Of a DNA stretch of 8,469 nucleotides, positions 1 through 7,322 are shown piece after piece (the first letter of the stretch is position 1; each line of letters opens with the position of its first letter). The position numbers were made by a program, and so were the translations under genes. The stretch is from Lysinibacillus sp. GTDB lineage: Bacteria; Bacillota; Bacilli; Bacillales_A; Planococcaceae. Under the pieces are notes generated by a model. It was not told the origin of the DNA and ran no database searches. It saw only the letters and a list, made by a program, of their open reading frames with translations. Location: contig JAAYHP010000432.1 in NCBI GenBank assembly GCA_012735355.1, forward strand, positions 1-8,469. The letters run 5' to 3'.

Positions 1-105
1 AACGGGAACAGCCCGAAACTCGAGACCCCGCAGGAGCGAGGAACGAGCTCCGAGGAGGCTCGAGTCGGGCCCGTGGAAAGCGTCCCCGGAACGGAAATCA
101 ATTTT
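1..105. repeat. GC-rich structured intergenic repeat, 3' part (Bacillaceae type)
   Basis: This block is far richer in G and C than the rest of the window and does not code. It folds strongly. GCCCGA (11-16) plus CTCGAG (19-24) pair with CTCGAG (59-64) plus TCGGGC (65-70), leaving only a two-A bulge. Inside, GGAGC (33-37) pairs with GCTCC (47-51). The phrases GAGACCCCGCAGG, CGAGGAGGCTCG, CGTGGAAAGCGT and GGAACGGAAATCAA match, from memory, a very widespread intergenic repeat of Bacillus and relatives, whose right end reads GGAGCGGAAATCAAC. The left end seems to lie outside the window, and the right end is placed where AT-rich sequence resumes. Its function is unknown to me. It lies just beyond the fadE terminator, where such repeats are commonly found. 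Confidence 0.6.
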
Positions 106-117
106 CAGTTTAATATC

Positions 118-159
118 AAAAACTCAACATTTTCTTTTAAGAGAAAATGATGAGTTTTT
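118..159 (-). terminator. Rho-independent terminator of fadNAE, probably bidirectional
   Basis: A 9-bp perfect outer stem, AAAAACTCA (118-126) with TGAGTTTTT (151-159), is followed by one A/A mismatch. An 8-bp inner stem, CATTTTCT (128-135) with AGAAAATG (142-149), closes a 6-nt loop. Read on the minus strand the hairpin starts 35 nt after the fadE stop codon and ends in TTTTT. Read on the plus strand it also ends in TTTTT, so it could stop transcription from both sides. Confidence 0.85.
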
Positions 160-194
160 ACTTTTGTCCCAACCTCTTTAGCTTTAAGGACAGC

Positions 195-1976
195 TTACAC
201 GATATATTTTTCTGCTGCGATGAGGCGGTCTGCAGCTTCACGCTTTTTCACAATTAAATTATAAGGATTGTGGCGAGTTAATTTGCGTAAAGCTGAAAGG
301 GTCATCCGTGCATTATCGCCTTCAACGGAAGCGATAATCACTTCTTTCGCTTCTTTTTCGATTTCAGCAAAGGCTTCTTGACAGAAAATTTGCGTATACA
401 GTAATTTTTGTTGAGCTTTTTCTAATCCATCCCGTTCAATCGCTTTCGCTGTGCGAATTACCGTTGACTCCATTGCATATAGCAAGTTAGCAATATTAGC
501 AATGTTCACAAGCACTTCTTGTTCTTGTTCGAGTTTTGTACCGAAACGTTGTGCCGCAACTCCAGCAGAAAGAATTCCGATTTTCTTCGCATTTTTCACA
601 AGATACTTTTCTTGCTCAAGGGCTTCATCGCCAATTTCTTCTGGCATAAGCATTAAAAGCTCTTCTTGCAAGTTTTGTGCCACTTGAAGTAATGGTAACT
701 CTCCTTTTAATGCTTTCTTCATAAATGTACCTGGCACAATTAAGCGGTTGATTTCATTTGTTCCTTCAAAAATACGGTTAATACGGGAGTCGCGATAAAT
801 GCGTTCTACTTCATATTCAGACATAAAGCCGTAACCACCGTGAAGCTGTACTGCTTCGTCCGCAACATAGTCTAACGTTTCAGAGCCAAACACTTTCGCA
901 ATGGAACATTCAATGGCATATTCTGCAACAGCTTTCGCAACAGCCTTTCCGTCCTTTAAATCCTCGTTTGATAGCTGACTTAAGCGATCTTCAAAATATC
1001 CAACTGTACGATAATTTAGAGATTCGGAAGCATACAGAGTAGCCGCCATCGTTGCTAGTTTTTCTTTCGTTAAATTAAAGCTAGATAAAGCAGTATTGAA
1101 TTGTTTTCTCTCGTTCGTGTATTTAATCGTTAACTCCAGCGCTCTTTTGGAAGCACCAACAGTACCTACACCTAACTTATAGCGACCGATATTTAAAATA
1201 TTAAATGCTACGACATGGCCTCGACCAATTTCAAACAGAACATTTTCTACCGGCACTGGAACATCTTCTAAAATGAGCGTGCGAGTAGAAGATGATTTGA
1301 TACCCATTTTCTTTTCTTCAGCGCCTACAGATACCCCTGGGAATGAACGCTCTACAATAAAGGCTGTGAAATGTTCACCATCCACTTTCGCATACACTAC
1401 GAAAACATCGGCAAATCCTGCGTTCGTAATCCATTGTTTTTCACCATTTAAAATATAGTGAGTACCTGCATCATTTAATTTCGCTGTCGTTTTTGCTCCT
1501 AATGCATCTGAACCGCTTCCAGGCTCTGTTAACGCATAAGCAGCAATCCACTCACCGCTAGCTAATTTCGGTAAATATTTTTTCTTTTGCTCTTCATTTC
1601 CGAACAAAACAATTGGTAATGAACCAATGCCGACATGGGCACCATGCGTTAAACTAAAGCCTCCTGCTCGAGACATTTTCTCCCCGATTAGCGCGGAAGA
1701 AACTTTGTCTAAACCTAACCCTTCATATTCTTCTGGTACATCTGCAGCAAGTAGCCCAAGTTCTCCTGCTTTTTTCATCAATTTTATTGAATGATCAAAT
1801 TCATGGTTTTCTAAATTCTCAATTAATGGTACTACTTCATTTTCAACGAAATCCTCCGTCGTTTTTGCAATCATTAATTGTTCATCAGTAAAATCTTCCG
1901 GCGTTAATACTCGATCAAGCGCTACATCTTCAATTAAAAAGCTTCCCCCCTTTACGTAGTCTGTTGTTTGAACCAT
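195..1976 (-). CDS. fadE: Acyl-CoA dehydrogenase FadE
   Basis: This is the FAD-dependent acyl-CoA dehydrogenase of fatty-acid beta-oxidation. It oxidises acyl-CoA to trans-2-enoyl-CoA and passes electrons to electron-transfer flavoprotein. At 593 residues it has the length of Bacillus FadE, which is longer than short-chain enzymes. Domains run N-terminal helical (about 30-145), middle beta (147-250, with YALTEPGSGSDA at 147-158 and QWITNA at 181-186) and C-terminal helical (255-420). An extra helical domain (about 430-593) follows, as in very-long-chain-type enzymes. The catalytic base should be E404 in IFEGTNEIN, aligned from memory with the YEGT glutamate of MCAD. The start is supported by GGGAGG (1985-1990), 8 nt upstream of ATG. 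It is the last gene of the operon, 51 nt after fadA. It is a cytosolic protein with no signal peptide. The family assignment is near certain. Confidence 0.95.
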   Translation of the reverse strand: MVQTTDYVKGGSFLIEDVALDRVLTPEDFTDEQLMIAKTTEDFVENEVVPLIENLENHEFDHSIKLMKKAGELGLLAADVPEEYEGLGLDKVSSALIGEKMSRAGGFSLTHGAHVGIGSLPIVLFGNEEQKKKYLPKLASGEWIAAYALTEPGSGSDALGAKTTAKLNDAGTHYILNGEKQWITNAGFADVFVVYAKVDGEHFTAFIVERSFPGVSVGAEEKKMGIKSSSTRTLILEDVPVPVENVLFEIGRGHVVAFNILNIGRYKLGVGTVGASKRALELTIKYTNERKQFNTALSSFNLTKEKLATMAATLYASESLNYRTVGYFEDRLSQLSNEDLKDGKAVAKAVAEYAIECSIAKVFGSETLDYVADEAVQLHGGYGFMSEYEVERIYRDSRINRIFEGTNEINRLIVPGTFMKKALKGELPLLQVAQNLQEELLMLMPEEIGDEALEQEKYLVKNAKKIGILSAGVAAQRFGTKLEQEQEVLVNIANIANLLYAMESTVIRTAKAIERDGLEKAQQKLLYTQIFCQEAFAEIEKEAKEVIIASVEGDNARMTLSALRKLTRHNPYNLIVKKREAADRLIAAEKYIV

Positions 1977-2027
1977 ATGAAATTCCTCCCTTTATTTTTT
2001 AATTCTAAAACATGAAATCTACTTTTC

Positions 2028-3200
2028 TTATAAAATCTCGAACACGCCTGCTGCTCCCATGCCCCCACCTATACACATCGTAACAACACCGTATTTCTTC
2101 TCTTGACGCTTTAATTCATGGATTAATTTCAGCGTCAATACAGCACCTGTTGCTCCAAGCGGGTGACCTAGTGCAATGGCACCGCCATTAACGTTCACTT
2201 TATCCATATCCAATCCGAGATGGCGAATCACTTGAATGGATTGGGATGCAAATGCTTCATTCAATTCCCATAAGTCGATATCGTCTTGAGTGAGTCCTGC
2301 TAATTTTAATGCTTTTGGAACAGCTTCAATCGGGCCGATTCCCATCACTTCTGGTGGTACGCCGCCAACAGCAAAGCTAAGGAATTTTGCCATCGGTTTT
2401 AGCCCTTGTTTTTCAGCTTCTTCTCGGTCCATTACGAGAAGTGCTGCGGCTCCATCTGATGTTTGTGAAGCATTCCCCGCCGTTACCGTACCATTTAAGC
2501 TAAAGGCTGGACGTAGTTTACTTAATACTTCCATTGAAGTGTCAGGACGTACTCCCTCATCCATTGAGAAAGTGAAACGTTTTTCTTTTAACACATTGTT
2601 TTCGTCTTCGTAATATTGCACAACATCGATAGGTACAATTTCATCATTGAATTTTCCTTCTTGAATAGCTTTATGTGCAAGCTCGTGGGAACGAACAGCA
2701 AATTCATCTTGGTCTTCACGACTTACACCGTAACGTTTCGCCACTTCCTCCGCCGTATGCCCCATGCTCATATAATACTGAGGTGCTTCTTCCGCTAATT
2801 TTGGATTTGGACGAATCACATGGCCCATCATCGGAACCATGCTCATTGATTCGACTCCGCCTGCCACAATCGCCTTTGCTTGACCGAGCATAATTCTTTC
2901 CGCTGCATAAGCAATCGATTGTAAACCAGATGAACAAAATCGGTTAATTGTAATGGCAGGTGTCGTATCAGGAAGTCCTGCTAAAGCCCCGATATTTCGT
3001 GCCACGTTCATTCCTTGCTCCGCTTCTGGCATGGCACAACCTAAAATTAAATCATCTATTTCACCTTCGTATCCCGCACGTTGAATGGCTTCTTTAACTA
3101 CAATTGCTCCAAAATCATCTGGGCGCATTTGGCTCAGTGAACCTTTTTTCGCTTTTCCACCCGGCGTTCTCGCCCCGGAAACGATTACTGCTTCTCTCAT
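2028..3200 (-). CDS. fadA: Acetyl-CoA C-acyltransferase (3-ketoacyl-CoA thiolase) FadA
   Basis: This thiolase ends the beta-oxidation cycle: it cleaves 3-ketoacyl-CoA with CoA into acetyl-CoA and an acyl-CoA two carbons shorter. At 390 residues it has normal thiolase length. All catalytic landmarks are present: nucleophile C89 in NRFCSSGLQ, the NEAF motif at 314-317, H346 in [15 protein letters not shown], and C376 in [10 protein letters not shown] near the C-terminus. It lacks the features of an HMG-CoA synthase or KAS enzyme. The ATG is preceded by GGGGGAAG (3205-3212). It starts 22 nt after the fadN stop, so it is co-transcribed with fadN. The context (FadN before, FadE after) favours a degradative thiolase over a biosynthetic acetoacetyl-CoA thiolase. 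Confidence 0.95.
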   Translation of the reverse strand: MREAVIVSGARTPGGKAKKGSLSQMRPDDFGAIVVKEAIQRAGYEGEIDDLILGCAMPEAEQGMNVARNIGALAGLPDTTPAITINRFCSSGLQSIAYAAERIMLGQAKAIVAGGVESMSMVPMMGHVIRPNPKLAEEAPQYYMSMGHTAEEVAKRYGVSREDQDEFAVRSHELAHKAIQEGKFNDEIVPIDVVQYYEDENNVLKEKRFTFSMDEGVRPDTSMEVLSKLRPAFSLNGTVTAGNASQTSDGAAALLVMDREEAEKQGLKPMAKFLSFAVGGVPPEVMGIGPIEAVPKALKLAGLTQDDIDLWELNEAFASQSIQVIRHLGLDMDKVNVNGGAIALGHPLGATGAVLTLKLIHELKRQEKKYGVVTMCIGGGMGAAGVFEIL

Positions 3201-3222
3201 GTTACTTCCCCCTATGTTCCAA

Positions 3223-5607
3223 TTAATTTCTCAGTGGCTTTCCGTTAATAAGCATATATTGCATCCGCTCTTGAGATTTTCTATCCGCTACAAGCTCTAA
3301 GAAAGCTTGACGTTCCAAGTTCAGCAAATACTCTTCTGTGACTTCTGTTCCGTATGGCACAAGGCCTCCAGCTAAAACGAATGCAAGTTTTTTCGCAATT
3401 TTCAAGTCGTGTTCTGTAATATATCCTGCTGTAAACATGTTTTGCGCACCTAACAACATCGTTGCGTACCCCGGTGCCCCAGTTACTTTTAATTTCTTTT
3501 TCACCGGTGGCTTATATCCTGCCTCGTATAGTGAAAGAGCAACTTGCTTCGCATCGTAAATTAAGTGATCTGGATTGACAGATATACCGTCTTGATTGCT
3601 TAAGAAGTTATTTTCACGAGCTTCTTCCGCAGAAGTTGACACTTTTGCCATAGCGATCGTTTCAAACACTTTATTCGCTACTGCTTGATAGTCGATTTCT
3701 ACCCCTTTTGGTAGTCCTTCTAGTGTTTTTTCATAGAGGGCTAAGTTTCCTCCACCACCAGGAATTAAGCCAACCCCAACTTCTACAAGTCCCATATATG
3801 TTTCAGTTGATGCTTGAATTCGAGCAGCCGGTAAGCACACTTCCGCTCCTCCTCCGAGAGTCATACCGAATGGAGCTGCAACAACTGGCTTTTTCGAATA
3901 TTTAATGCGACGCATCGCCTTTTGGAATTGCTTAATGACAAAGTCTAGCTCAAAGATATTGTCATCTTGGGCTTCCATTAAAATCATGCCGAGGTTTGCA
4001 CCAACGCAGAAGTTTCTACCTTGGTTTCCGATAACAAGCCCTTTATAGTTGGCTTCCACTTCATCGATGGCATAGTTAATCATTTGAATAATATCTAAGC
4101 CAATCGCATTTGATTTTGAATGGAATTCAAGAAGTAAGATTCCATCCCCTAAATCAATTAAACTAGCACCAGAGTTTGATTTAATAACACCATGTTGTTT
4201 CTTATAGCGTTTTAAATCAATCACTTTTTCATTTACTGGAACGCTTTCGTATTCTTCTCCATTAAAGAACTGTAACTCTCCATCTACTTCTCTATAGAAA
4301 GATTGATAGCCTTTTTCAAGAAGTTGATTAACAAATGCAGGGATGTTTCGACCTTCTTCCTTCATTCTTTGAACGGATTTTTCTACGCCGATTGCATCCC
4401 ACATTTCAAATGGACCATGACTCCAGCCGAATCCCCATTTCATCGCATTATCAATTTCTACGATATTGTCAGCAATAATGCCGTTTAACTCAGCTGAATA
4501 AATGAATGTCGGTGCAAAAATATTCCACAACAGTTCTCCTGCTCGGTCATCCGCATATACGAGGGTTTTTAATTTATTGTCTAATCCTTTAGCTTGTTTT
4601 GCTAACTCTATAGATGGTGCTTTTAATTTTTTCATTGGAACATATTCCAATGTATTTGGATCGATTTCGTAAATATCTTTTCCTTTTTTCACGAAGAAAC
4701 CTTGCCCAGTTTTCGCACCAAGCCAGCCTCTTTCAACTAACTTATGGATAATTTCAGGCACTTCAAATACTTTTTGTTCCTCTCCCGTCGTTTGGTCATA
4801 TACCGTTTTTGCTACGTGAACAAACGTATCTAAGCCGACCACATCTAGAGTACGGAACGTTGCTGATTTCGGTCTACCGATTAATGTACCTGTCACGGAA
4901 TCTACTTCCCCAACAGAGTAGCCCCGCTTTAACATTTCGTGAAGAGTAATATGCAAACCATAAGTACCGATGCGATTTGCAACAAAGTTTGGAGTATCTT
5001 TTCCAATGACTACCCCTTTCCCTAGCACGTCTTCAGCAAAAGTTTTCATAAAGGATACAACTTCTGGTGATGTATCTTTCGTTGGAATCACTTCAAGCAA
5101 TTTTAAATAACGCGGCGGATTGAAAAAGTGTGTGCCTAAAAAATGTTTTCTAAAATCTTCAGAACGACCTTCCGCCATCGCATTTACGCTAATGCCAGAA
5201 GTGTTAGAACTAACGATCGTACCCGGCTTTCGAACCGAATCAATTCGTTCAAATAAATTTCTTTTTACTTCCAAATTTTCAACAACTACTTCAATAATCC
5301 AATCGACTTCTTTCAATTTGTCAAAGTCGTCCTCTAAATTCCCAACAGTAAGCAATGCTAAATTTTTTTTCGAAGTAAGTGGTGCCGGTTTTTGTTTTGG
5401 CAACTTTTGTAAAGCGCTGTTTACAAAACGGTTTCTCACTGCTGGATGTTCAAGAGTGAGCCCTTTTGCTTCCTCTTCTTTTGTAAGCTCTTTCGGAACA
5501 ATATCTAAGATGTACGTCGGAATTCCGATATTTGCAAGATGTGCTGCAATACCTGAACCCATGACTCCGGATCCAATAACTGCTACTTTTTCAATCTTGA
5601 ATGTCAC
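3223..5607 (-). CDS. fadN: 3-hydroxyacyl-CoA dehydrogenase / enoyl-CoA hydratase FadN
   Basis: This bifunctional enzyme hydrates trans-2-enoyl-CoA and oxidises the resulting 3-hydroxyacyl-CoA with NAD. The dehydrogenase half comes first: Rossmann GSGVMG from G12, catalytic H160 in [13 protein letters not shown], and [13 protein letters not shown] at 202-214. The crotonase-fold hydratase half is at about 480-700, with oxyanion segments [10 protein letters not shown] (530-539) and [11 protein letters not shown] (579-589). The two expected acid-base glutamates are E589 and E609. This order is the reverse of E. coli FadB and is usual for Bacillus FadN. I chose the GTG start (5607), giving 794 residues. 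It has a GGGGG ribosome site 8 nt upstream, and homologues begin just before [10 protein letters not shown]. An in-frame ATG at 5649 would place coding sequence over the FadR operator. First gene of the operon; expected to be repressed by FadR and relieved by long-chain acyl-CoA. Confidence 0.95.
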   Translation of the reverse strand: MTFKIEKVAVIGSGVMGSGIAAHLANIGIPTYILDIVPKELTKEEEAKGLTLEHPAVRNRFVNSALQKLPKQKPAPLTSKKNLALLTVGNLEDDFDKLKEVDWIIEVVVENLEVKRNLFERIDSVRKPGTIVSSNTSGISVNAMAEGRSEDFRKHFLGTHFFNPPRYLKLLEVIPTKDTSPEVVSFMKTFAEDVLGKGVVIGKDTPNFVANRIGTYGLHITLHEMLKRGYSVGEVDSVTGTLIGRPKSATFRTLDVVGLDTFVHVAKTVYDQTTGEEQKVFEVPEIIHKLVERGWLGAKTGQGFFVKKGKDIYEIDPNTLEYVPMKKLKAPSIELAKQAKGLDNKLKTLVYADDRAGELLWNIFAPTFIYSAELNGIIADNIVEIDNAMKWGFGWSHGPFEMWDAIGVEKSVQRMKEEGRNIPAFVNQLLEKGYQSFYREVDGELQFFNGEEYESVPVNEKVIDLKRYKKQHGVIKSNSGASLIDLGDGILLLEFHSKSNAIGLDIIQMINYAIDEVEANYKGLVIGNQGRNFCVGANLGMILMEAQDDNIFELDFVIKQFQKAMRRIKYSKKPVVAAPFGMTLGGGAEVCLPAARIQASTETYMGLVEVGVGLIPGGGGNLALYEKTLEGLPKGVEIDYQAVANKVFETIAMAKVSTSAEEARENNFLSNQDGISVNPDHLIYDAKQVALSLYEAGYKPPVKKKLKVTGAPGYATMLLGAQNMFTAGYITEHDLKIAKKLAFVLAGGLVPYGTEVTEEYLLNLERQAFLELVADRKSQERMQYMLINGKPLRN
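5405..5428. repeat. Perfect 9-bp inverted repeat inside fadN
   Basis: TTTTGTAAA (5405-5413) and TTTACAAAA (5420-5428) are exact reverse complements around GCGCTG. The element covers about codons 60-68 of fadN, some 180-200 nt into the gene. It recalls a CcpA cre site (TGTAAA and a central GCGC), but the half-sites are 4 bp further apart than in the 14-bp cre consensus. It could be a protein-binding site, an RNA hairpin, or coding chance. Confidence 0.35.
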
Positions 5608-5615
5608 AAATATTT

Positions 5616-5622
5616 CCCCCTT
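5616..5622 (-). promoter_or_regulatory. Ribosome binding site that fixes the fadN GTG start
   Basis: On the minus strand AAGGGGG lies 8 nt before the GTG at 5607. The alternative ATG at 5649 has no purine-rich Shine-Dalgarno before it and sits within the FadR operator. This supports the shorter protein. Confidence 0.75.
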
Positions 5623-5630
5623 TTTGAATT

Positions 5631-5648
5631 TGAATGAACAATCATTCA
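5631..5648. promoter_or_regulatory. FadR operator, proximal (canonical)
   Basis: TGAATGA-ACAA-TCATTCA is a perfect 7-bp inverted repeat with a 4-bp centre. It matches the Bacillus subtilis FadR (YsiA) consensus TGAATGA-NTAN-TCATTCA at all arm positions. It lies 23 bp upstream of the fadN GTG and directly upstream of its ribosome binding site, so bound FadR would overlap or block transcription entering the operon. FadR is a TetR-family repressor released by long-chain acyl-CoA. Its gene is not in this window. Confidence 0.85.
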
Positions 5649-5724
5649 TTTTTATTGCACAAAAAATCCCTTTGGTTTACTAATTAGTTTATTCTTGTTG
5701 TACAAAAATGATGTTCATGTTAAT

Positions 5725-5742
5725 AAAATGAACAACCATTCA
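5725..5742. promoter_or_regulatory. FadR operator, distal (second copy)
   Basis: AAAATGA-ACAA-CCATTCA keeps 11 of 14 arm positions of the FadR consensus. More tellingly, bases 5727-5746 repeat bases 5633-5652 with a single mismatch in 20 and in the same orientation. The two operators are 94 bp apart centre to centre, close to nine helical turns. An overlapping inverted repeat TGTTCAT (5712-5718) / ATGAACA (5728-5734) is also present. The site could bind FadR cooperatively with the proximal one, or act on a plus-strand promoter. Confidence 0.6.
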
Positions 5743-5870
5743 TTTTCAGTTTAAAAAAATACATGAAACAGCTTTTCTTGATATTAGTGTAGATGATTTT
5801 AACAAATTTCGCAATCTTTTTATTTTAATTTTCAAAAAATTTATTTAATAGATTCGTCACCTCTATTCCT

Positions 5871-5898
5871 TTGAAACAAATTTCTTTCCGCTTATTGT
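5871..5898 (+). promoter_or_regulatory. Weak candidate sigma-A promoter for the thioredoxin-like gene
   Basis: TTGAAA (5871-5876, 4 of 6 to TTGACA) and TATTGT (5893-5898, 4 of 6 to TATAAT) are 16 bp apart. Transcription would start about 30 nt before the ATG and so include the AAGGAGG site. The match is modest. Confidence 0.3.
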
Positions 5899-5937
5899 AA
5901 AAATGTGTACACTACTATATAAGGAGGGAAAAGTAAA

Positions 5938-6258
5938 ATGATTGAAATTACTTCGATTGAACAATTTAATGAGATTATTAATAAAGAAGAGCCTGTTATC
6001 GTTAAATTTTACGCAGGATGGTGCCCGGACTGCACACGCATGGATATGTTTATTAACCCAATTATTGAACAATACAATCAATATGAATGGTACGAAATCA
6101 ACCGCGATGAATTCCCAGAGCTTGCTGAAAAATATCAAGTAATGGGCATTCCAAGCTTATTAATTTATAAAAATGGTGAAAAATTAGCGCATCTACATAG
6201 TGCCAACGCTAAAACACCAGATGATGTAACTCAATTTTTAGACTCTCAAGCGGTTTAA
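5938..6258 (+). CDS. Thioredoxin-like protein with CPDC active site
   Basis: A small thioredoxin-fold protein of 106 residues, the usual thioredoxin length. It has no signal peptide or membrane segment, so it is probably cytosolic. The redox motif is W28-C29-P30-D31-C32 rather than the classical WCGPC. The cis-proline loop is present as GIP (70-72), followed by SLLIYKNGEK, and the fold pattern (PVIVKFYAGWC at 19-29) is typical. Two cysteines imply a dithiol-disulfide oxidoreductase. The proline-aspartate dipeptide should alter redox potential and partner choice, but I cannot name a substrate. The ATG follows AAGGAGG (5921-5927) by 10 nt. The gene is monocistronic, with its own terminator 11 nt downstream, and is divergent from fadN. 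Any functional link to fatty-acid oxidation is speculative. I recall similar uncharacterised thioredoxin-family proteins in the Bacillus cereus group, and I leave the symbol blank. Confidence 0.9.
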   Translation: MIEITSIEQFNEIINKEEPVIVKFYAGWCPDCTRMDMFINPIIEQYNQYEWYEINRDEFPELAEKYQVMGIPSLLIYKNGEKLAHLHSANAKTPDDVTQFLDSQAV

Positions 6259-6268
6259 TAAAATTGAT

Positions 6269-6322
6269 AAAGGGACTTGCTGAAAGTATTAGTAAATGGT
6301 CTTTCAGTACAGTCCCTTTTTT
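6269..6322 (+). terminator. Rho-independent terminator of the thioredoxin-like gene
   Basis: AAAGGGACT (6269-6277) pairs with AGTCCCTTT (6311-6319). Inside, CTGAAAG (6280-6286) pairs with CTTTCAG (6301-6307). There is a small internal loop and a 14-nt apical loop. A run of six T ends at 6322. On the minus strand the following T-tract is poor, so it would serve the lysR gene only weakly. Confidence 0.88.
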
Positions 6323-6358
6323 GTTTCATTTATTTTTAAATTGCTGTTAACGGAATAT

Positions 6359-7225
6359 CTATGGCGAATAATTTTCAATGACTTTTAAAAACTCTTCTAA
6401 AGCAGCTGGACTATATTCATCTTTTCGATAAACGAACCATGTTGGAACTTTTGACTTTCCTTCATTGATAATGTGAATTTTGATTGGCATCGTTTGGCTA
6501 TATTTTTCCCCAATGGATCTCGGTAAAAGTGTTACCCCTAATCCGCTCGATACACAACCTAACAATCCTTCAAGGGTGCCAAATTCCATAATTTTTTTTG
6601 GCTTTATTCCTTTTTCATTTAGCCAATGTTCAAAAATAGCACGATAGGAACAACCTGAGCGAAAGACAATAATAGTACTTTGTTCCAAGTCAGCAATGTC
6701 TTCTAAAATTTCCTCGTCACTTGATGTAATGATCACCAATTCTTCCAAAACTAATTCTTTTGCTAAAAGATGTTCTTTATAAATAGGTCCCGCAACAAAG
6801 GCGCCGTCCAGTTCATAATTTTCTACCCGCTCAATACTTTGCTTCGAAGGACCTGTTATAACAGTAATATCTACATCTTTATAATTTTCATGATAAGTTG
6901 TTAATTATTTCGGTAAGTGGAGCGCTGCAGTCGTTTCCATTGATCCAATTCGAAGTTGTCCATTTACTTCATTTTGATGCATGACTTCAAAAGTCTTTTC
7001 ATAAATTTTCAACATCTTCATGACCATTTCATAAAAAGCTTCTCCCTTTGGCGTCAATTGAATCCCATTATATTTACGATATAAAAATGTCGTATTATAT
7101 AGTTTTTCTAATTGTTGAATTTTCATAGATACATTGGATTGGGTGTAATTTAAGGCCTGTGCAGCCTTCGAAATGCTACCTTGTTGAACGACTTCTTTAA
7201 ACGTATACAAATCTTGAATATTCAT
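6359..7225 (-). pseudogene. LysR-type transcriptional regulator interrupted by an in-frame stop
   Basis: From the ATG at 7225 the frame encodes a LysR regulator of 288 codons, normal for the family, except that codon 107 (6905-6907) is TAA. Before it lies the winged helix-turn-helix (about 1-60, with SISKAAQALNYTQSNVSMKI and LTPKGEAFY) and the linker helix. After it the same frame runs 181 sense codons without another stop or frameshift. This part encodes the effector-binding domain (LTTYHENYKDVDITVITGP, then ELDGAFVAGP) and ends at TAG. LysR proteins commonly read HLPKLL at this point, so a Leu TTA codon changed to TAA by one base is the simplest explanation (inference). The start at 7225 is chosen because LysR proteins begin near MNIQDLYTF; an in-frame ATG at 7267 would add 14 atypical residues. 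The ribosome site (GGTGATGG) is weak. Divergent from the MFS gene, its likely target. A 106-residue DNA-binding fragment could still be made. Confidence 0.85.
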
Positions 7226-7249
7226 TCCATCACCATTATCAATTTTATT

Positions 7250-7262
7250 TATATCTATTATA
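7250..7262. promoter_or_regulatory. Candidate LysR-type box (T-N11-A) between lysR and the MFS gene
   Basis: TATA-N5-TATA has the T-N11-A form with dyad symmetry and extends to TTTATA (7248-7253) / TATAAA (7259-7264). It lies in the divergent 97-bp gap and overlaps the presumed lysR -10, as expected for an autorepressing LysR regulator. The region is very AT-rich, so chance is a real alternative. Confidence 0.35.
7257..7262 (-). promoter_or_regulatory. Candidate -10 box of the lysR promoter
   Basis: On the minus strand this is a perfect TATAAT, 31 bp before the lysR ATG. No convincing -35 is found 16-18 bp upstream, so the promoter would be weak or activator-dependent. For the opposite MFS gene I can point to TTGATA (7280-7285) as a -35, but no good -10. 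Confidence 0.4.
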
Positions 7263-7322
7263 AACATCTCACTATATTATTGATATGTAAATTTTTGATA
7301 GATTTGTATTGGGGGTGGTGGA

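Larger units (their letters stand above)
5608..5937. other. AT-rich intergenic control region between fadN and the thioredoxin-like gene
   Basis: The two divergent genes are separated by 330 bases. Within them I can support the fadN ribosome site, two FadR operators, and the ribosome site and a weak promoter for the plus-strand gene. TTGTACAA (5698-5705) is a palindrome that gives a possible -35 TTGTAC on each strand. Its partners at a 17-bp spacing are poor: TAATAA at 5721-5726 preceded by TGT on the plus strand, and TAGTAA at 5682-5677 on the minus strand. I therefore cannot fix the fadN promoter. I see no small gene or structured RNA in the AT-rich stretch 5747-5865. Confidence 0.6.

Noticed and set aside
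2290..2937. Several overlapping open frames on both strands within fadA
   Set aside because: All overlap the conserved thiolase frame and have low-complexity, non-protein-like translations; they are shadow frames.
5408..5425. Canonical CcpA cre site in fadN
   Set aside because: The half-sites resemble cre, but the element is 18 bp instead of 14 and the CG pair falls at the wrong position; kept only as an unexplained inverted repeat.
5120..5683. 187-codon plus-strand open frame opposite the start of fadN
   Set aside because: It is antisense to the conserved dehydrogenase domain, has no family motifs, and owes its length to the codon use of fadN.
5895..5923. TTGTAA-N17-TATAAG as promoter of the thioredoxin-like gene
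   Set aside because: The sequence match is better than the chosen promoter, but transcription would begin about 8 nt before the ATG, after the AAGGAGG site, giving a message without its ribosome binding site.
5863..6138. 91-codon minus-strand frame over the thioredoxin-like gene
   Set aside because: It is antisense to the clear CPDC thioredoxin frame.
6359..6748. 129-residue protein starting at a TTG as an independent gene
   Set aside because: It is the continuation of the LysR frame downstream of the internal stop. The TTG is an internal Leu codon and I saw no ribosome site before it.
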